DNA of 64,000 bases, from the NCBI GenBank assembly GCA_946122785.1, contig CAMGYJ010000003.1, positions 29,777,811 through 29,841,810 on the forward strand. Reading direction: 5' to 3'. The stretch is from Linum tenue (Eukaryota > Streptophyta > Magnoliopsida > Malpighiales > Linaceae). Positions 1 through 10,537 of this stretch are shown here, in pieces. The position numbers and the translations under genes were made by a program. Each line of letters starts with the position of its first letter. The first letter of the stretch is position 1. Under the pieces are notes generated by a model, which had not been told where the DNA came from, ran no database searches, and worked only from the letters and a program-made list of their open reading frames with translations.

Positions 1-899
1 TTTTCTTCAATTTATCACACTAAATACCCTTACCAATAAATTCTCAATATTTTTCGAGCTAATCTAATTATTTTGGTTAATGATAAACATGTCATTTAAT
101 AAAAAAATGGAATTTCTTTTTTCATTGAATGTTAACAATCGTAGTTACCAAACAATGAACATTTTCAAATCTTTTTTCAACAATCCAGCGAGTTAAAATC
201 TTTGGATTGTCTAGAATCTATAGATTTAGACTCCAATTCTCCAAACGAACCCTAATTATTCCCATCAAATTGTGATCTTTCCAATCTATAGTATTAGGTT
301 TTTGTAGTGTTATCGATATATCGTAAGTAGTATCTAACCACAAAAAATAAAGCTATAACAGCTTTATCTAGAAAAAAGAGATATATGACTAATTATATAA
401 TTTGTTAATTGATTTAATTAGTTGTGACTATCTAAAAACAAACCACCTAAATCAAAAAATTTGAAGGGAAAATTTTGGAATAAAAAACGAGAGTGAGTTA
501 TTTTAAAATTCTGCATATACAGGTTTGGACAGAATCCTACATCTAGATCTCTCCTCCAAACAAGTACTCCTTAGATCTTTTCCATTTGAAGCAGATTTTT
601 TAATGATACTTATTACACCAAATGAAAATTGGGATTCTAACTACAATAAAAAAAATATGGGGATCAGACTGCTAGTTGCCTTAAAACTTCTATTATATAT
701 CAATATTTGATACCCATCCAGGATTCAAATGATTTGAGTCAGAAATTTTATATTTTGGATATCTGTTTAGAGATTGAGTCGGGATTTTTATGACAAGGTT
801 AAAATATATAATGTTTGTCGGTTATAGCAATATTTGTATTAAATTAAGTTCTAGTCTATACTAGTACTTGACTTGAGACTCCAATCTATTTGATATTTA

Positions 900-1127
900 T
901 TTTTTTATTACCTATTAACGTCAGCTCCAAGTGTCACTTTATAATAGTGGGTCCTACTAAAATCGGGGGCCACCTGCAATCAAATTCGACGCCAACAGGG
1001 CTTCGTCCCCAGCAGCCTTGTACCTCCGGGAACATCAACGGACCTCGTTTGGATTCGAACCTAGGATTTGCAACTTCCAAATCTTTACTATCGCGACAGC
1101 TTTACCGTTAGACTATCTTACCTTCGT
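900..1127 (-). mobile_element. tRNA-derived SINE, copy 1
   Basis: Read on the minus strand, the element starts with a pol III A-box-like segment (TAGTCTAACGGTAAAGC) and has a B box (GGTTCGAATCC) about 40 bases later, then a tRNA-unrelated body and an A-rich tail. It is flanked by a perfect 16-bp duplication, ATCTATTTGATATTTA, at 884-899 and 1128-1143. The boxes, tail and duplication together define a SINE. It lies downstream of the last visible P450 exon, so it may sit inside that gene's last intron. Confidence 0.85.
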
Positions 1128-1232
1128 ATCTATTTGATATTTAGAATTCCCCTTTTTGTTGTTGTTCATTTTGTTGACGGTAGTTTTTCGAATCTATTTT
1201 TTCCACAAAAGGAAAAAGATAGTAAAATTTAC

Positions 1233-3085
1233 CAAAGTAGTGGCCTTGATAATTGTTTCTGTGCTGTGGCCCGACAATGAAGCATCGTCGCCGGCGTCGT
1301 CAGCAAGGCTAGACAGCATCACATCCATAAAGTCGCTGTCACCGTCGACGTCGCCGCCCTCCTCACTCCGGTCCTCCCTCCTCCTCCGCCGCCGCTCCAC
1401 GTGTTCCTCCAGCCACTTCCCGACCACCTCGTCGATCACCTTGGCCGACCTCTTCATGGCGGCCACGTGTCCCCCCAGATCCAGCCACTCCAGCCACGGC
1501 AACGCGTCCGACGCCACGAACACCCCGCTCAGCCGCACCGCCTCCTCCACCGCCTCCTTGTACCGCCGCGCGTCCCCGTCCTCCGCCGCGTACGCGCCCT
1601 CGGCGAAGCGCTTCCCCACCAGCATCCGAAGGCTCGTGTTGAACGTCAGCCTCTCCAACATCTCGCTTATGTTCACAACATTATTTCTCCCTGTGATTAA
1701 AAAAAATTTGTGTGTTTAATCCGATCGAATGATATTTGTACTGACCAAATAGAGTGAGAATAAGATTAAATCTAATCGAGTCAAGTCAAGTTCAATGGTT
1801 GACTCTATAGAGTCGGATTTTTAAATGTAGCAATAATATCGTGGTTGAATCCGATCGAATGATATTTGATTGACTTTTGTGTGTTTACTCCGATCGAATG
1901 ATATCTGTACCGACCAAATAGAGCGAGAATAAGATTGGATCGAATCGAGTCAAGTTGAATGGTTGACTCTATAGAGTCGGATTTTTAAATGTAGCAATAA
2001 TATCGTGGTTGAATTTAACTCAATTTCATCTCTTAATTAATTGTCGGGAGGAGATTATGCGTGACACCTTAGATTCAAGAGGAATTTTACAATGCTATAT
2101 AGTATTGGTGCTATAGATTTTTGCCTTTATGATACAACTTGAAATTGTACTTTTAACGTTATGGTACAACTTCAGATTGTACTTATACTTTTTGTACAAA
2201 TTCTTTTATGGTACAACTTGAACTTGTACATTTATATGATGGTACAACTTCAAGTTGTGAAGTTGTACCATAACATAATTATACAAATTCCTTTATGGTA
2301 CAACCTGAACTTATACATTTAACGTTATGGTACAACTTCAAGTTGTACATTAAAGCACCAATACTATATAGCATAGTAAAAGTGCTCTATATTCAAATCT
2401 TGTCTCAACAATATTGTTAAGTGATAATCCAAGTTTCACATAAGGAATACAATATAAAAATTGTGTATTATTTGTTAGCGCACATACCTGATTTATTAGC
2501 GCTTTCTAATCCGCCGTCGCGGCTGCGGCCGTAGAGCTCCCTCACGAAATGGCCGAGCTCCGACAGCCGGACGCCGGCGAGCTTGCCGATGCGGTGGCTG
2601 GACAGCAGCTGGAGGGTGGCCATCTTGCTGACGCGGCGCCAGTAGGCCCCGTAGGGCGCCACCGCGAAAACCGCGTGGTCGTAGCCCATGTACTTCCCCG
2701 CCGGGATGCCGGCGCGCGTCGCCAGTGTCCGGTCGTTGGTCGTCAGGCAGTCCTTCACGATCTCCGACCCGCTGACGACGAGGAGGTCGTGGATGCCGAA
2801 TTTGAGGGAGAAGACGGGGCCGTATCTGTCCGTCATGGCGCCGAGGATCCGGCAGGCAGGGTCTTTGCTGCCGGCGAGGAGGTGGATGTGGCCGATCAGC
2901 GGCAACGCCCCCGGAGGCTCCGGTGGTCGGGGTGTTTGGATGGGTTTTCCGGTGGTGGCGGCTGTTTTTGGGACGGATCTCCGCCGTAGAGAGTGGAGGA
3001 ATAGGAGGAGGAGAAGGAGGAGGAGTAGTGCTAGTGTGGTCATGAGAATGGCTTGGATGTTAGTGCTTGGATGTTGCTCTTCCAT
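1233..3085 (-). CDS. Cytochrome P450, CYP82-like, 5' part (gene cut by window edge)
   Basis: This encodes the first 352 residues of a microsomal P450 monooxygenase. Exon 1 is 3085-2488 and exon 2 is 1690-1233. Exon 1 ends CAG|GTATGT, exon 2 follows TCACAG, and the frame continues through the phase-1 junction (residues ...NKS-G-RNNVVN). Visible features are an N-terminal Leu-rich membrane anchor, a Pro-rich hinge (PPEPPGALPLIGH), the C-helix WRRVSK, and a segment ending TIIKATTL just before a GTAAAT donor, where CYP82 genes carry an intron ahead of the I-helix. Full-length CYP82 proteins are about 520 residues. The oxygen-binding, ExxR and heme-Cys regions are absent from 1-1232, so the last exon is either left of the window or lost. 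The early intron is not one I know as typical of CYP82. Substrate unknown. Confidence 0.78.
1707..2014. repeat. Two-copy tandem duplication in the P450 intron
   Basis: A unit of about 140 bases occurs at 1707-1850 and again at 1876-2014. Both copies run from TTTGTGTGTTTA through GACTCTATAGAGTCGG to ATATCGTGGTTGAAT, with about ten differences. The copies lie inside the first P450 intron. No coding content is seen. Confidence 0.85.
2078..2388. mobile_element. MITE family A, copy 1 (P450 intron)
   Basis: An element of about 311 bases has imperfect terminal inverted repeats of about 35 bases. The left end reads AGAGGAATTTTACAATGC and the right end, reverse complemented, reads AGAGCACTTTTACTATGC; both continue into TATATAGTATTGGTGCT. 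The interior is built of palindromic blocks around TACAACTT and AAGTTGTA, so a transcript could fold into a long hairpin. A second copy lies at 14486-14795. No ORF is present, and no target duplication was identified with confidence. Confidence 0.8.
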
Positions 3086-3126
3086 GGTGCACTAGTGTGA
3101 AGTTGTCACTAGGGTCTCGTAGCTAG

Positions 3127-3137
3127 AATATATAGGC
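3127..3137 (-). promoter_or_regulatory. Candidate TATA box of the P450 gene
   Basis: On the minus strand CCTATATATTC lies about 45 bases before the ATG at 3085. That would give a very short leader. The call rests on sequence and position only. Confidence 0.35.
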
Positions 3138-3696
3138 AAATGTTTTTTAAAATTCCGGAGTATATTAGTTTACGCATAACGCACACCAGTCATTACCATA
3201 TATGTCTCAGATTGGCGTACGTCAGGCGTATATTATACGCCAGGTACTACTAGTGAGATATCTCTATCTAGATCATGAATTAAATCGAGTTCAGGGTATG
3301 ATACTATATCCTAACTTCTAATGGATAAATCCCAGACACCAATTTTCTAAACCCCAACCCGAAATTTGATTTAATGAAAAATAAAAATTGACCGTCGAGA
3401 TCGATCGGAGTTCATCTAAATACATCTAACGATTAGATCATCTGACGTATAGTATACGCCTAGCCTAACGTACACCAGCCATTACCATATATGTATATAT
3501 GACTGGTAGGAGATTTTTCAGGAGAATCTTGTACTAATGGGGGTTGTCTGGTCTTCTCAACTAGTCCTAGAGTTCAAGTGGTGGGAAATCTACCAACACT
3601 ATCCCCGAGTAATTATATTGCTTCCTGGCAATCAGACTCCACCTCTACCATCGAGAAGCCCTTCATTTCCACCATTTTCCAGGGCAAAATCGATTG
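3138..3696. other. P450 upstream region with short direct repeats
   Basis: No gene is seen. CACCAGYCATTACCATATAT occurs at about 3183-3202 and again near 3472-3491. In each case palindromic motifs of the type GTATANTATACGCC lie nearby. This suggests a duplicated or decayed repeat. Nothing else was recognised. Confidence 0.5.
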
Positions 3697-3704
3697 CTTT
3701 GAGC

Positions 3705-4251
3705 TATGACAAAAATATCCGTAACCGTGGATATCCGTCCGAATCCGGCCTAGTCGGGTAGGGTAAAATCCGAACCCGAAGGACATTTAGTGGGTACGGG
3801 TAAAACCCGAACCCGAATATTGCGGGTAATGGGTGGGCATGGATTTCTCACTATCCGACCCGAACCCGCCCGATTACACATGCATATGTATTTTATCTAG
3901 AAATAATCATTATTTTTCTCTAACATATTTTATATTTAGCATATAAATAGAACATTTTCATGAAATTGTGTTGTTTTAGTTAATTTTCTTCATTCTAGTG
4001 AATTCTTGTCGTACTTTTTCTCTTACTTAATATAAGAATACATGTGAATGTTAACATATTGGTTGGAGTTATGAAGAGAAATTAATATCCATGGATAACC
4101 GTGGATACCCGAAACCCGAATGGGTATGGGCATGGTTTTGATTTTCTACCCGTTTCACATGTGGGTATAGGTATGGGTAAAACCCGAAGTACTTTGGGTA
4201 GGGTAACGGATATGCACTATCCGCCCCCGACCCGACCCATTGCCATCCCTA
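3705..4251. mobile_element. hAT-type non-autonomous element, 547 bp
   Basis: A perfect 8-bp target duplication, CTTTGAGC, flanks it at 3697-3704 and 4252-4259. The right end reads TTGCCATCCCTA, the inverted form of TAGGGATGGCAA found at many plant hAT MITE ends. The left end (TATGACAAAAATATCC) has diverged. The interior is rich in ACCCGAA and GGGTA words, as in the related elements at 5943 and 38013. No transposase is encoded. Confidence 0.78.
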
Positions 4252-4617
4252 CTTTGAGCTCAGCAATTTTTGGCCGCCACTGACGCCGATCACGACGAAC
4301 TGCCGCAAGCAAACAGAAACCATTCCAATCCCTCACACTACAACCCCCGAACCAGTTCCTTCTCCGGCGAATACTGCATCATCAACATTGATCTTCATAT
4401 CCAACCCATCGGCGGATTCATCCAACCACCGATCGAACCAGTATTTCAGTTAATCTGGTTTGAATGGTTGAACGTTGGGACCGGTGTCTGGTTGGCCGAC
4501 TCTTAGCAGGTGGTCAACTATTGGTATGGCTGTAGTCTTCTCTTTGTAGACTTAATCTAGTATCGCCATGTGATGGTGTCTGTTTGTCACCTTGGTTCCT
4601 CTAAATTATGAACTTAT

Positions 4618-5053
4618 GAAATCCATATCCCCAAATCGATTGTAGATGTTCAAGGAATTTCATCCAATTAATAACTCATTCAACATTACCAATTAAGATT
4701 TTACATGCAAACAAATAACTATATGAGGTGTATTATACAATTATGCACTCAAATCGTGATATCCGTATCCCCAACTAATAACTATTAGGTGTCATATACA
4801 ATCATTATATTCTTGATTGTGAACTCCCTATCCCCAAATCAATTGCAGATTTTAACGAATTTCCTCCAATAAAGAACTCATTTTGCTTTTCAAATAGTAA
4901 TACAAATGACAGTTGGATTTGCACCAATATTTTTTACATGCCATCTGATAGCCCATTAGCTGTTCTATACAATCACCATATACTTGATTGTCAAATCCAA
5001 ATCCCAAATCAATTGTAGATGTTTAAGCAATTTCCAACAATTAATAACTCCCT
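4618..5053. repeat. Degenerate tandem repeat, about 170-190 bp period
   Basis: Three diverged copies of a segment containing CCCCAAATCAATTGTAGAT, then TTTAA, AATTTCC and AATTAATAACTC, start near 4618, 4815 and 4990. They are separated by partly similar spacers with ATACAATCATTATA-like words. No ORF of interest was found. The adjoining 4260-4617 holds no recognisable feature. Confidence 0.55.
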
Positions 5054-5129
5054 CCCACTTTGCGACGGTATTAAACAGATTTTTTTTTGTGATAAAATTT
5101 AGGACTTTGTTACGGTGACATGCACTTTT

Positions 5130-5183
5130 CGGTCGACCTCATATAGGATCAGGTCGACCTCATTTAGAATTCGGTCGACCTCA
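5130..5183. repeat. Short tandem repeat with GGTCGACCTCA core
   Basis: GGTCGACCTCA occurs three times, about 20-21 bases apart, next to the hAT element that begins at 5186. Confidence 0.7.
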
Positions 5184-5185
5184 GC

Positions 5186-5642
5186 TAGAGGTGGCAATTA
5201 GGATCAAAATCCATGAATCCAATCCAATTCATCCGCCAAATTATCCATTTAATCCAATCCATTTAAATCCAATACATTTTTTCCAAATCCAATTGGATTG
5301 GTGGATTCATGGATCAATCCATGGATCCAAATGAAAAATTACAATTTGGTACCTATATTTTTTATATTTTACATTTTGTACCTAAAATTTATATTTTTAT
5401 ACGAAAAATATTATTGAAAAATTATATTTTGGTACCTAAAATTTTTCATTATGACATTTTAGTACCAAAACTTTTCAAATTTTACATTTTGGTCCAAGCC
5501 TTGGATGTCATTTGGATTCATGGATCAATCCACCAATCCATTTGATCCAATCCAAGAATCCACTAATCCATTGAATCCAATCCATTTGATCCATGGATCC
5601 ACGCCAATCCAATCCACGAATCCGATCCAATTGTCACCTCTA
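5186..5642. mobile_element. hAT-type MITE, TAGAGGTGGCAATT ends
   Basis: The left end is TAGAGGTGGCAATTAGGATC. The right end, reverse complemented, is TAGAGGTGACAATTGGATC. The 457-bp interior consists largely of ATCCAATCCA words with inverted symmetry around 5390-5480. No clear 8-bp duplication remains (CCTCAGC to the left, TTGGCAGC to the right), so it is old or rearranged. No transposase is encoded. Confidence 0.68.
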
Positions 5643-5942
5643 TTGGCAGCACCACCGCATGTTCAGATTGGATTTCAGACATTCAAACCAAAGTAAACGG
5701 ACCGGAAACTGAGGAACCACATGGGTTTCATCGACACGCTGCAATCAAGAGAAAACGAAAGTAAGCACTAAGTAGAAAGAAGCAGTACCCCCTCATTTTC
5801 TCGACGGAGAGGCTACCGGCCGGGCCAGAGAATGTTCACATGGTTATTATCATTCGGCAACCAACCTTTAGTACTCTTTGAAATTCATACCACAGAAATC
5901 AAATCCACCATATCAAAAAGTTACAATTGATGTGGTTATGGG

Positions 5943-6553
5943 TAGGGATGACAATGGGTAGGGTTGAGTCGGGTTTTGTCAAATTCAAACCCAAATCCAA
6001 ATTAATGGGTTTATCCGTGAAAAAAAGTACCTGAGGTATAACCCACTGAGTTTGGAAAACTCAAACCCAACCCAACCCAACCCGTTGGGTATCCGCGGGC
6101 TCATGGGTACTCATGGAAAACTCAAATATCAATCTCTTAATACAAATTATCCATATATAAAACATCATTCTAGAAAATTGAAGCAAATCACAAATTATCC
6201 ATAAACAACATGATTAATTGGAAATTTCTTCCTTCTTGCAAATTAAACTTCTTCACTCTCCACTCCATAATATCAACTTCATTTTACACAATTCGAAAGA
6301 AAAAATTAGACATGTCTCCACAAACATAACGAAGATTAGTTGCTTAGAATATTAAATATATCGAAAAAATTAATTATATGGGTGTGGGTGGGTATCCATG
6401 AGACGTTTATACCTAAGCTCAAACCCAACCTGGTGAATAGTGAACGAGTTTAAACCCGAATCGGTCCAAAACCCATCAACATAAATTTTACCCGCGTTGA
6501 CCGAATTGGATCGAGTAAGATACTTATGGGCACGGGTTTTGTTGCCCACCCTA
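5943..6553. mobile_element. hAT-type MITE with perfect 8-bp TSD, 611 bp
   Basis: GTTATGGG flanks it at 5935-5942 and 6554-6561. The ends are TAGGGATGACAATGGGTA and, reverse complemented, TAGGGTGGGCAACAA. The subterminal parts are rich in GGGTT and AACCC words and the middle is AT-rich and non-coding. It belongs to the same broad family as the elements at 3705 and 38013. Confidence 0.88.
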
Positions 6554-6765
6554 GTTATGGGTTAAATGGTAGGTACAACATCATTTGTAGTCTGAAACCG
6601 AGCCCTGCAATCATTCAATAAGTGAAAGCTTGCACATGCTGTTCTTTTTCTTGTTTGGCAGTACCACCACATGTTATCTCCTAAGAATTTTCTGTACGGT
6701 CTCTTTCTAGTTAGTTCCTATTTTTCATTTCTGGTAGAGGATCCACTACTTTTCTGTACCGTCTC

Positions 6766-8972
6766 TAGGGGTGTTTAAACGGTGTGGTTACCATGGTAAC
6801 CGTTTTAACCAGTATTATTTGGATAATTTGGTTTGGTTAATTTAAATAATTGGTTTGGTTTGGTTAAAAATTTTAGGCAAAATACACTTGTATAGCCAAA
6901 ACTTTCACCTTTGTGTCACTTATAGCCACATTTGGCAAAATACCACTAATAGCCACTTCCATCCGATTCTTTAACGCTGTTAACGTTAAGTGTGACTGGG
7001 CAACGGAAAGGCTTACGTGGCCCACCTGCGTTTTACACGTGGATAAAAAAAAAACAGAATCCCTAATTTTACCCTCCTCTCCGTCTCTCTCCTCTACTCT
7101 CGCCTCTCTTCCTCTTCGCCCCCAATCAGCAGACACCGCCACCGTCTCTACCCCCGAATCACCTCCCCTCGTCTCCGACTCCAGCAACAACAACAACAGC
7201 AATCCGGGCGACGATGCACCGGACAAAACCAAACAAAAATCCCAATCAAAAATAATTAATCCTTTCCAAAACCAAACAAAAATCCCAATCAGAGTGTCGA
7301 AGGAGGATTTGTTTCCAAAACCAAACAAAAATCCAAATCTCCACCCATCAATCTCGCCTCTTTTTATGTCGTCTGTCGGAGTTCTACCCTCTGTAGAGGA
7401 AGATGGTGGCTAGATGCAGACGGAGATAGATGGTGAGCGGTGCAGCGAGGACAGATCGATGACGCCTGGAAGCAGCGCACTTGAAGTTGGGATCCAGTAA
7501 CGTGGTCGACGTAATATCCCGATGTGGAGATGGTTGGCTTGATTCGGGATTGAGCTTGCTGGTCGTCCTGTTCCGCCGTCGTCGCCGGGAGGAAGATTGA
7601 ACAGGGCGGAGGAGAAAGGGGAAGCGACTTTCTGGTTCCCTGTTCCAGATCCGTATATTTGCCAGACACGTGGTTGAGCTTGTCGTGGAGGAGGAGGGAT
7701 TGGGATGATTTTACGGCGGATTTCTGGGGATGACTGTGCGTGGTGAGGAGGAGCTACAAGGGAAACGTGGGATTGGATTGTTGGGGACGAGTGGAGGTAC
7801 AGGGGAAGTGAGGATTTGGATGATTTTTGGGGAGATTTTTGTGGGATTTGAAGAGGAAGAAGACGGAATAGATTGGGTCTGCTGATTGGTGTTAGGGTTT
7901 GTTGATTGGTGCAGGTTTTTGTGGGTCGACGACGAACTCGACGCAGTGGGAATGGAATGAAAGGAAAGGGTTTTTTTTTGTTTTTTATATTTTAATGTAG
8001 TAATTAAATATTAAATAATTAAAATATATGACGTGTCACTGTTTGCTGATTTGGCGCTGACGTGTCTGCTGATTTGGCGCCTCGTCAGCCAACCGTCAAA
8101 TAAGTTGACGGAGTTATTAACACCGTCAAAGTTTCTAACGGAAATGGCTATATCTGGCACACAACATCTTTCAAAAGTGGCTATTAGTGGTATTTCGCCA
8201 AATGTGGCTATAAGTGGCACAAAGGTGAAAGTTTTGGCTATGCAAGTGTATTTTGCCAAATTTTTAGCTTGTTTGGTTTAGGTGGTTTGGTTTGGTTTCA
8301 GACACTCCTAACCAGCCAAACCAAATTAACCAGATAAACAATTGAAATATATCTAATATATACACATACTTAATACTTTGAATAACCACTCAAGAGTTAA
8401 ACGTTCATCCCTTTTAGACATAAAATATAAAGCTTGATATTGTTCCATAATGTATATTTGTATATGTAGAGTGTAGACCACAACATATGAACGCCTAATT
8501 TAGATAAATCTCATACATTATGTTGGATGAAAACTTGAAAGCAAGGTCCTTTTCAGCCTATGAAAATTGCTAAAAGACTAAGTCAATTGAAACAAACACA
8601 AAAATTCATTAACCCATACCATTGTGATAAATTTTTGTTAGGTGAATAGTTCTATACTAACCGTAAGATAATTGTCTTAGTTGCATGTATTTATGTTAAG
8701 GGTCAACTATAACTATGTGTTAATTGTTATGTTTTATTCATTATATAAATTGTGATTTGATAAATTAACCCAAATTTTCTCACTTAATGATAATGTGATT
8801 TTATATTGGTTAATCTGGTTAACCAATTAACCAAACCGATTAAACTTTAATTTGGCTAATTTGGTTGTTGTATTAGTTTGGACGGTTTGGTTATGATATT
8901 GTATTCCATGGTTAATGAAATTTAGCCTTATTTGGTTTGGTAATAACCATGGTAACCATTTGAACACCCCTA
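6766..8972. mobile_element. hAT-type element carrying a nested MULE
   Basis: The ends are TAGGGGTGTTTAAACGG and, reverse complemented, TAGGGGTGTTCAAATGG; both soon reach a TTACCATGGT core. The 8-bp target duplication is ACCGTCTC (6758-6765) and ACTGTCTC (8973-8980), with one mismatch. Without the nested 1.38-kb MULE the element is about 0.8 kb, made of TTGGTTTGGTT-type repeats with no ORF. Related right-end remnants lie at about 30813-30893 and 52617-52783. Confidence 0.85.
6876..8257. mobile_element. MULE-type element with GC-rich cargo (Pack-MULE candidate)
   Basis: Terminal inverted repeats of at least 84 bp (6876-about 6960 and about 8175-8257) begin GGCAAAATACACTTG and are almost identical. 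The 9-bp duplications are AAAATTTTA and AAATTTTTA. Long terminal repeats with a 9-bp duplication are characteristic of Mutator-like elements. The interior (about 7040-7960) is GC-richer and looks like gene or leader sequence: Ser/Pro-rich open frames on plus (6913-7413) and minus (7364-7669), with no transposase motif. I do not recognise a parent gene. It sits inside the hAT element at 6766-8972. Confidence 0.72.
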
Positions 8973-8980
8973 ACTGTCTC

Positions 8981-9892
8981 TATAAAAACCAATGGTATCC
9001 CTTCTACGAGTATACGTAGTGCAAGTGAATCTAATGGCTCCATTTGCAAGGTTGGTAACTATGATTATTAGATATAACACATTTGATCACTAAAAAATTA
9101 ATTAAATATTTCAAATTCGGTTGCTTTTCGTTAGTTTCTATCAGCATCCATTTCTCAATGTTTTGCTGATGTCAGATCCAAACGTCAGATCAAAGTTAAT
9201 AGACAAACAGCCAAGAACAACATACTTTCATTTCATCCTCATTTTGCAAATAAATAAGTCCAACTCATTTTTGCTTTGCGAATTACCTACTGATCAGACT
9301 ATACACATATTCAAGTGCGTCATCTCAGTCTTTAGACCAATCTAAGGGCTAAGATTAATTGAATCTCCCGTTTCCAGTTTTAGTCCCCTAAAATTTTCAG
9401 CCATATCTCTTATTTGTATTTGATTTTTGCACCAACAGAACTCTACTTGACTACTAATGTTAATAACACATAAAAATAACTGATAACAACGACAAACTAA
9501 AATAATTTTGAAAAGGTAGTCTGTTTAGTCGTAAACTCCGGACGATCGGGTTGGAATTTACCCAAATTGTCAAAGAAAGAAGAAGGGTTTTTTTTTTGGG
9601 TGTGAAGAAGAAGGGGTTCTTCGCACAATTTTTTTGTTTTTGTCATTGTTCTTCCTCTTCCGTCGAAAATCCATTGGGCCCAGAAAATATGTATCATGGA
9701 GAAATGTGGGCCAAATATTGGTTTAATGTCCATTATTTTCCGCCTCCAAAAAGCCTACTCACTTGGGCCCAGAAAATAATAATTATCGGGAAATCTAGCC
9801 CGTCTCAAGTGATGCTTCTGTTGTGCCTCCGCATATGGGCTGTAGAAATTGGCTCCATCCGGTTAGTTTAATTTGTTTTTTGGTGCGAGGGT
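8981..9892. other. Intergenic spacer, nothing recognised
   Basis: AT-rich sequence with only short open frames that resemble no known protein. No terminal repeats, boxes or tandem arrays stood out. Confidence 0.5.
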
Positions 9893-9895
9893 TTA

Positions 9896-10256
9896 GGGGT
9901 TGTTTGCTTGATGGATTTGGGTCATGGATTTGGGACTCAAATCCCAAGCATTATGAATTTTAGCCAAGTCCATTGTTTGTTGGCAAGTGTTAAATCCGTG
10001 GGGTCCACGGATTTGTTCCCTTTTTTGGATCCAAATCCGTGGACCCCACAAACTTGTAAATCCCACATATTGGGGTGGGATTTGTAAATCCTTGATGGCT
10101 AGTTATATTTATAGCAAATCCATCATAATTATATCATCAAATCTATCATGCAAACAATAGACTCTTCAAATCCATGATGGTACAAATCCCTCATAAATCC
10201 AAAGGTTTTTTTGAGCCAAAACCCTCATTTTTCAAATCCAACAAGCAAACGACCCC
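9896..10256. mobile_element. Tourist-like (PIF/Harbinger) MITE, TTA TSD
   Basis: The ends are GGGGTTGTTTGCTTGATGG and, reverse complemented, GGGGTCGTTTGCTTGTTGG. TTA flanks both sides (9893-9895 and 10257-10259), the 3-bp duplication typical of PIF/Harbinger. The interior is made of ATGGATTTG and CAAATCC words and has no ORF. A broken Harbinger-type transposase lies at 19330-20000. Confidence 0.85.
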
Positions 10257-10277
10257 TTAGTTTTAGTGAATTAGTTA

Positions 10278-10524
10278 AAAAATATATATATATATATATA
10301 TATAACTCATAAACATCCCACGCACACACTGCTTGACCGATGACAGAGCGAGATCAAACATGTGGGTTCACCTGCTTGAGTCATTTGGATCCTCCCAAAG
10401 ATCTCCATTAAATGTTTTCGGGAACACCATAGCGGATCTCGATAAGGGTCGTACACAGGATCTGCCACTACCCGGAACGAGCGCCCACTAACCGTTTTAT
10501 CGTTAGGCTATGTGAGCTTTGGCG
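10278..10524 (-). mobile_element. tRNA-derived SINE, copy 2
   Basis: On the minus strand CATAGCCTAACGATAAAACGG is an A-box-like start (core TAGCCTAACG), followed by a decayed B box (GTGTACGACCC) and a body ending in a (TA)n/T-rich tail at 10278-10304. A perfect 13-bp duplication, AGTGAATTAGTTA, flanks it at 10265-10277 and 10525-10537. The head resembles that of the copy at 16741-16985. Confidence 0.82.
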
Positions 10525-10537
10525 AGTGAATTAGTTA

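Noticed and set aside
1..899. Missing last exon of the P450 gene
   Set aside because: No stretch encodes ExxR or the FxxGxRxCxG heme motif on the minus strand; the region is AT-rich and non-coding.
1691..2487. Insertion splitting a P450 pseudogene
   Set aside because: Both borders are good splice sites and the frame is kept exactly through the phase-1 junction, so it is read as an intron.
6913..7413. Stand-alone gene of 166 residues
   Set aside because: It begins inside the MULE terminal repeat and is low-complexity, so it was treated as cargo of the element.
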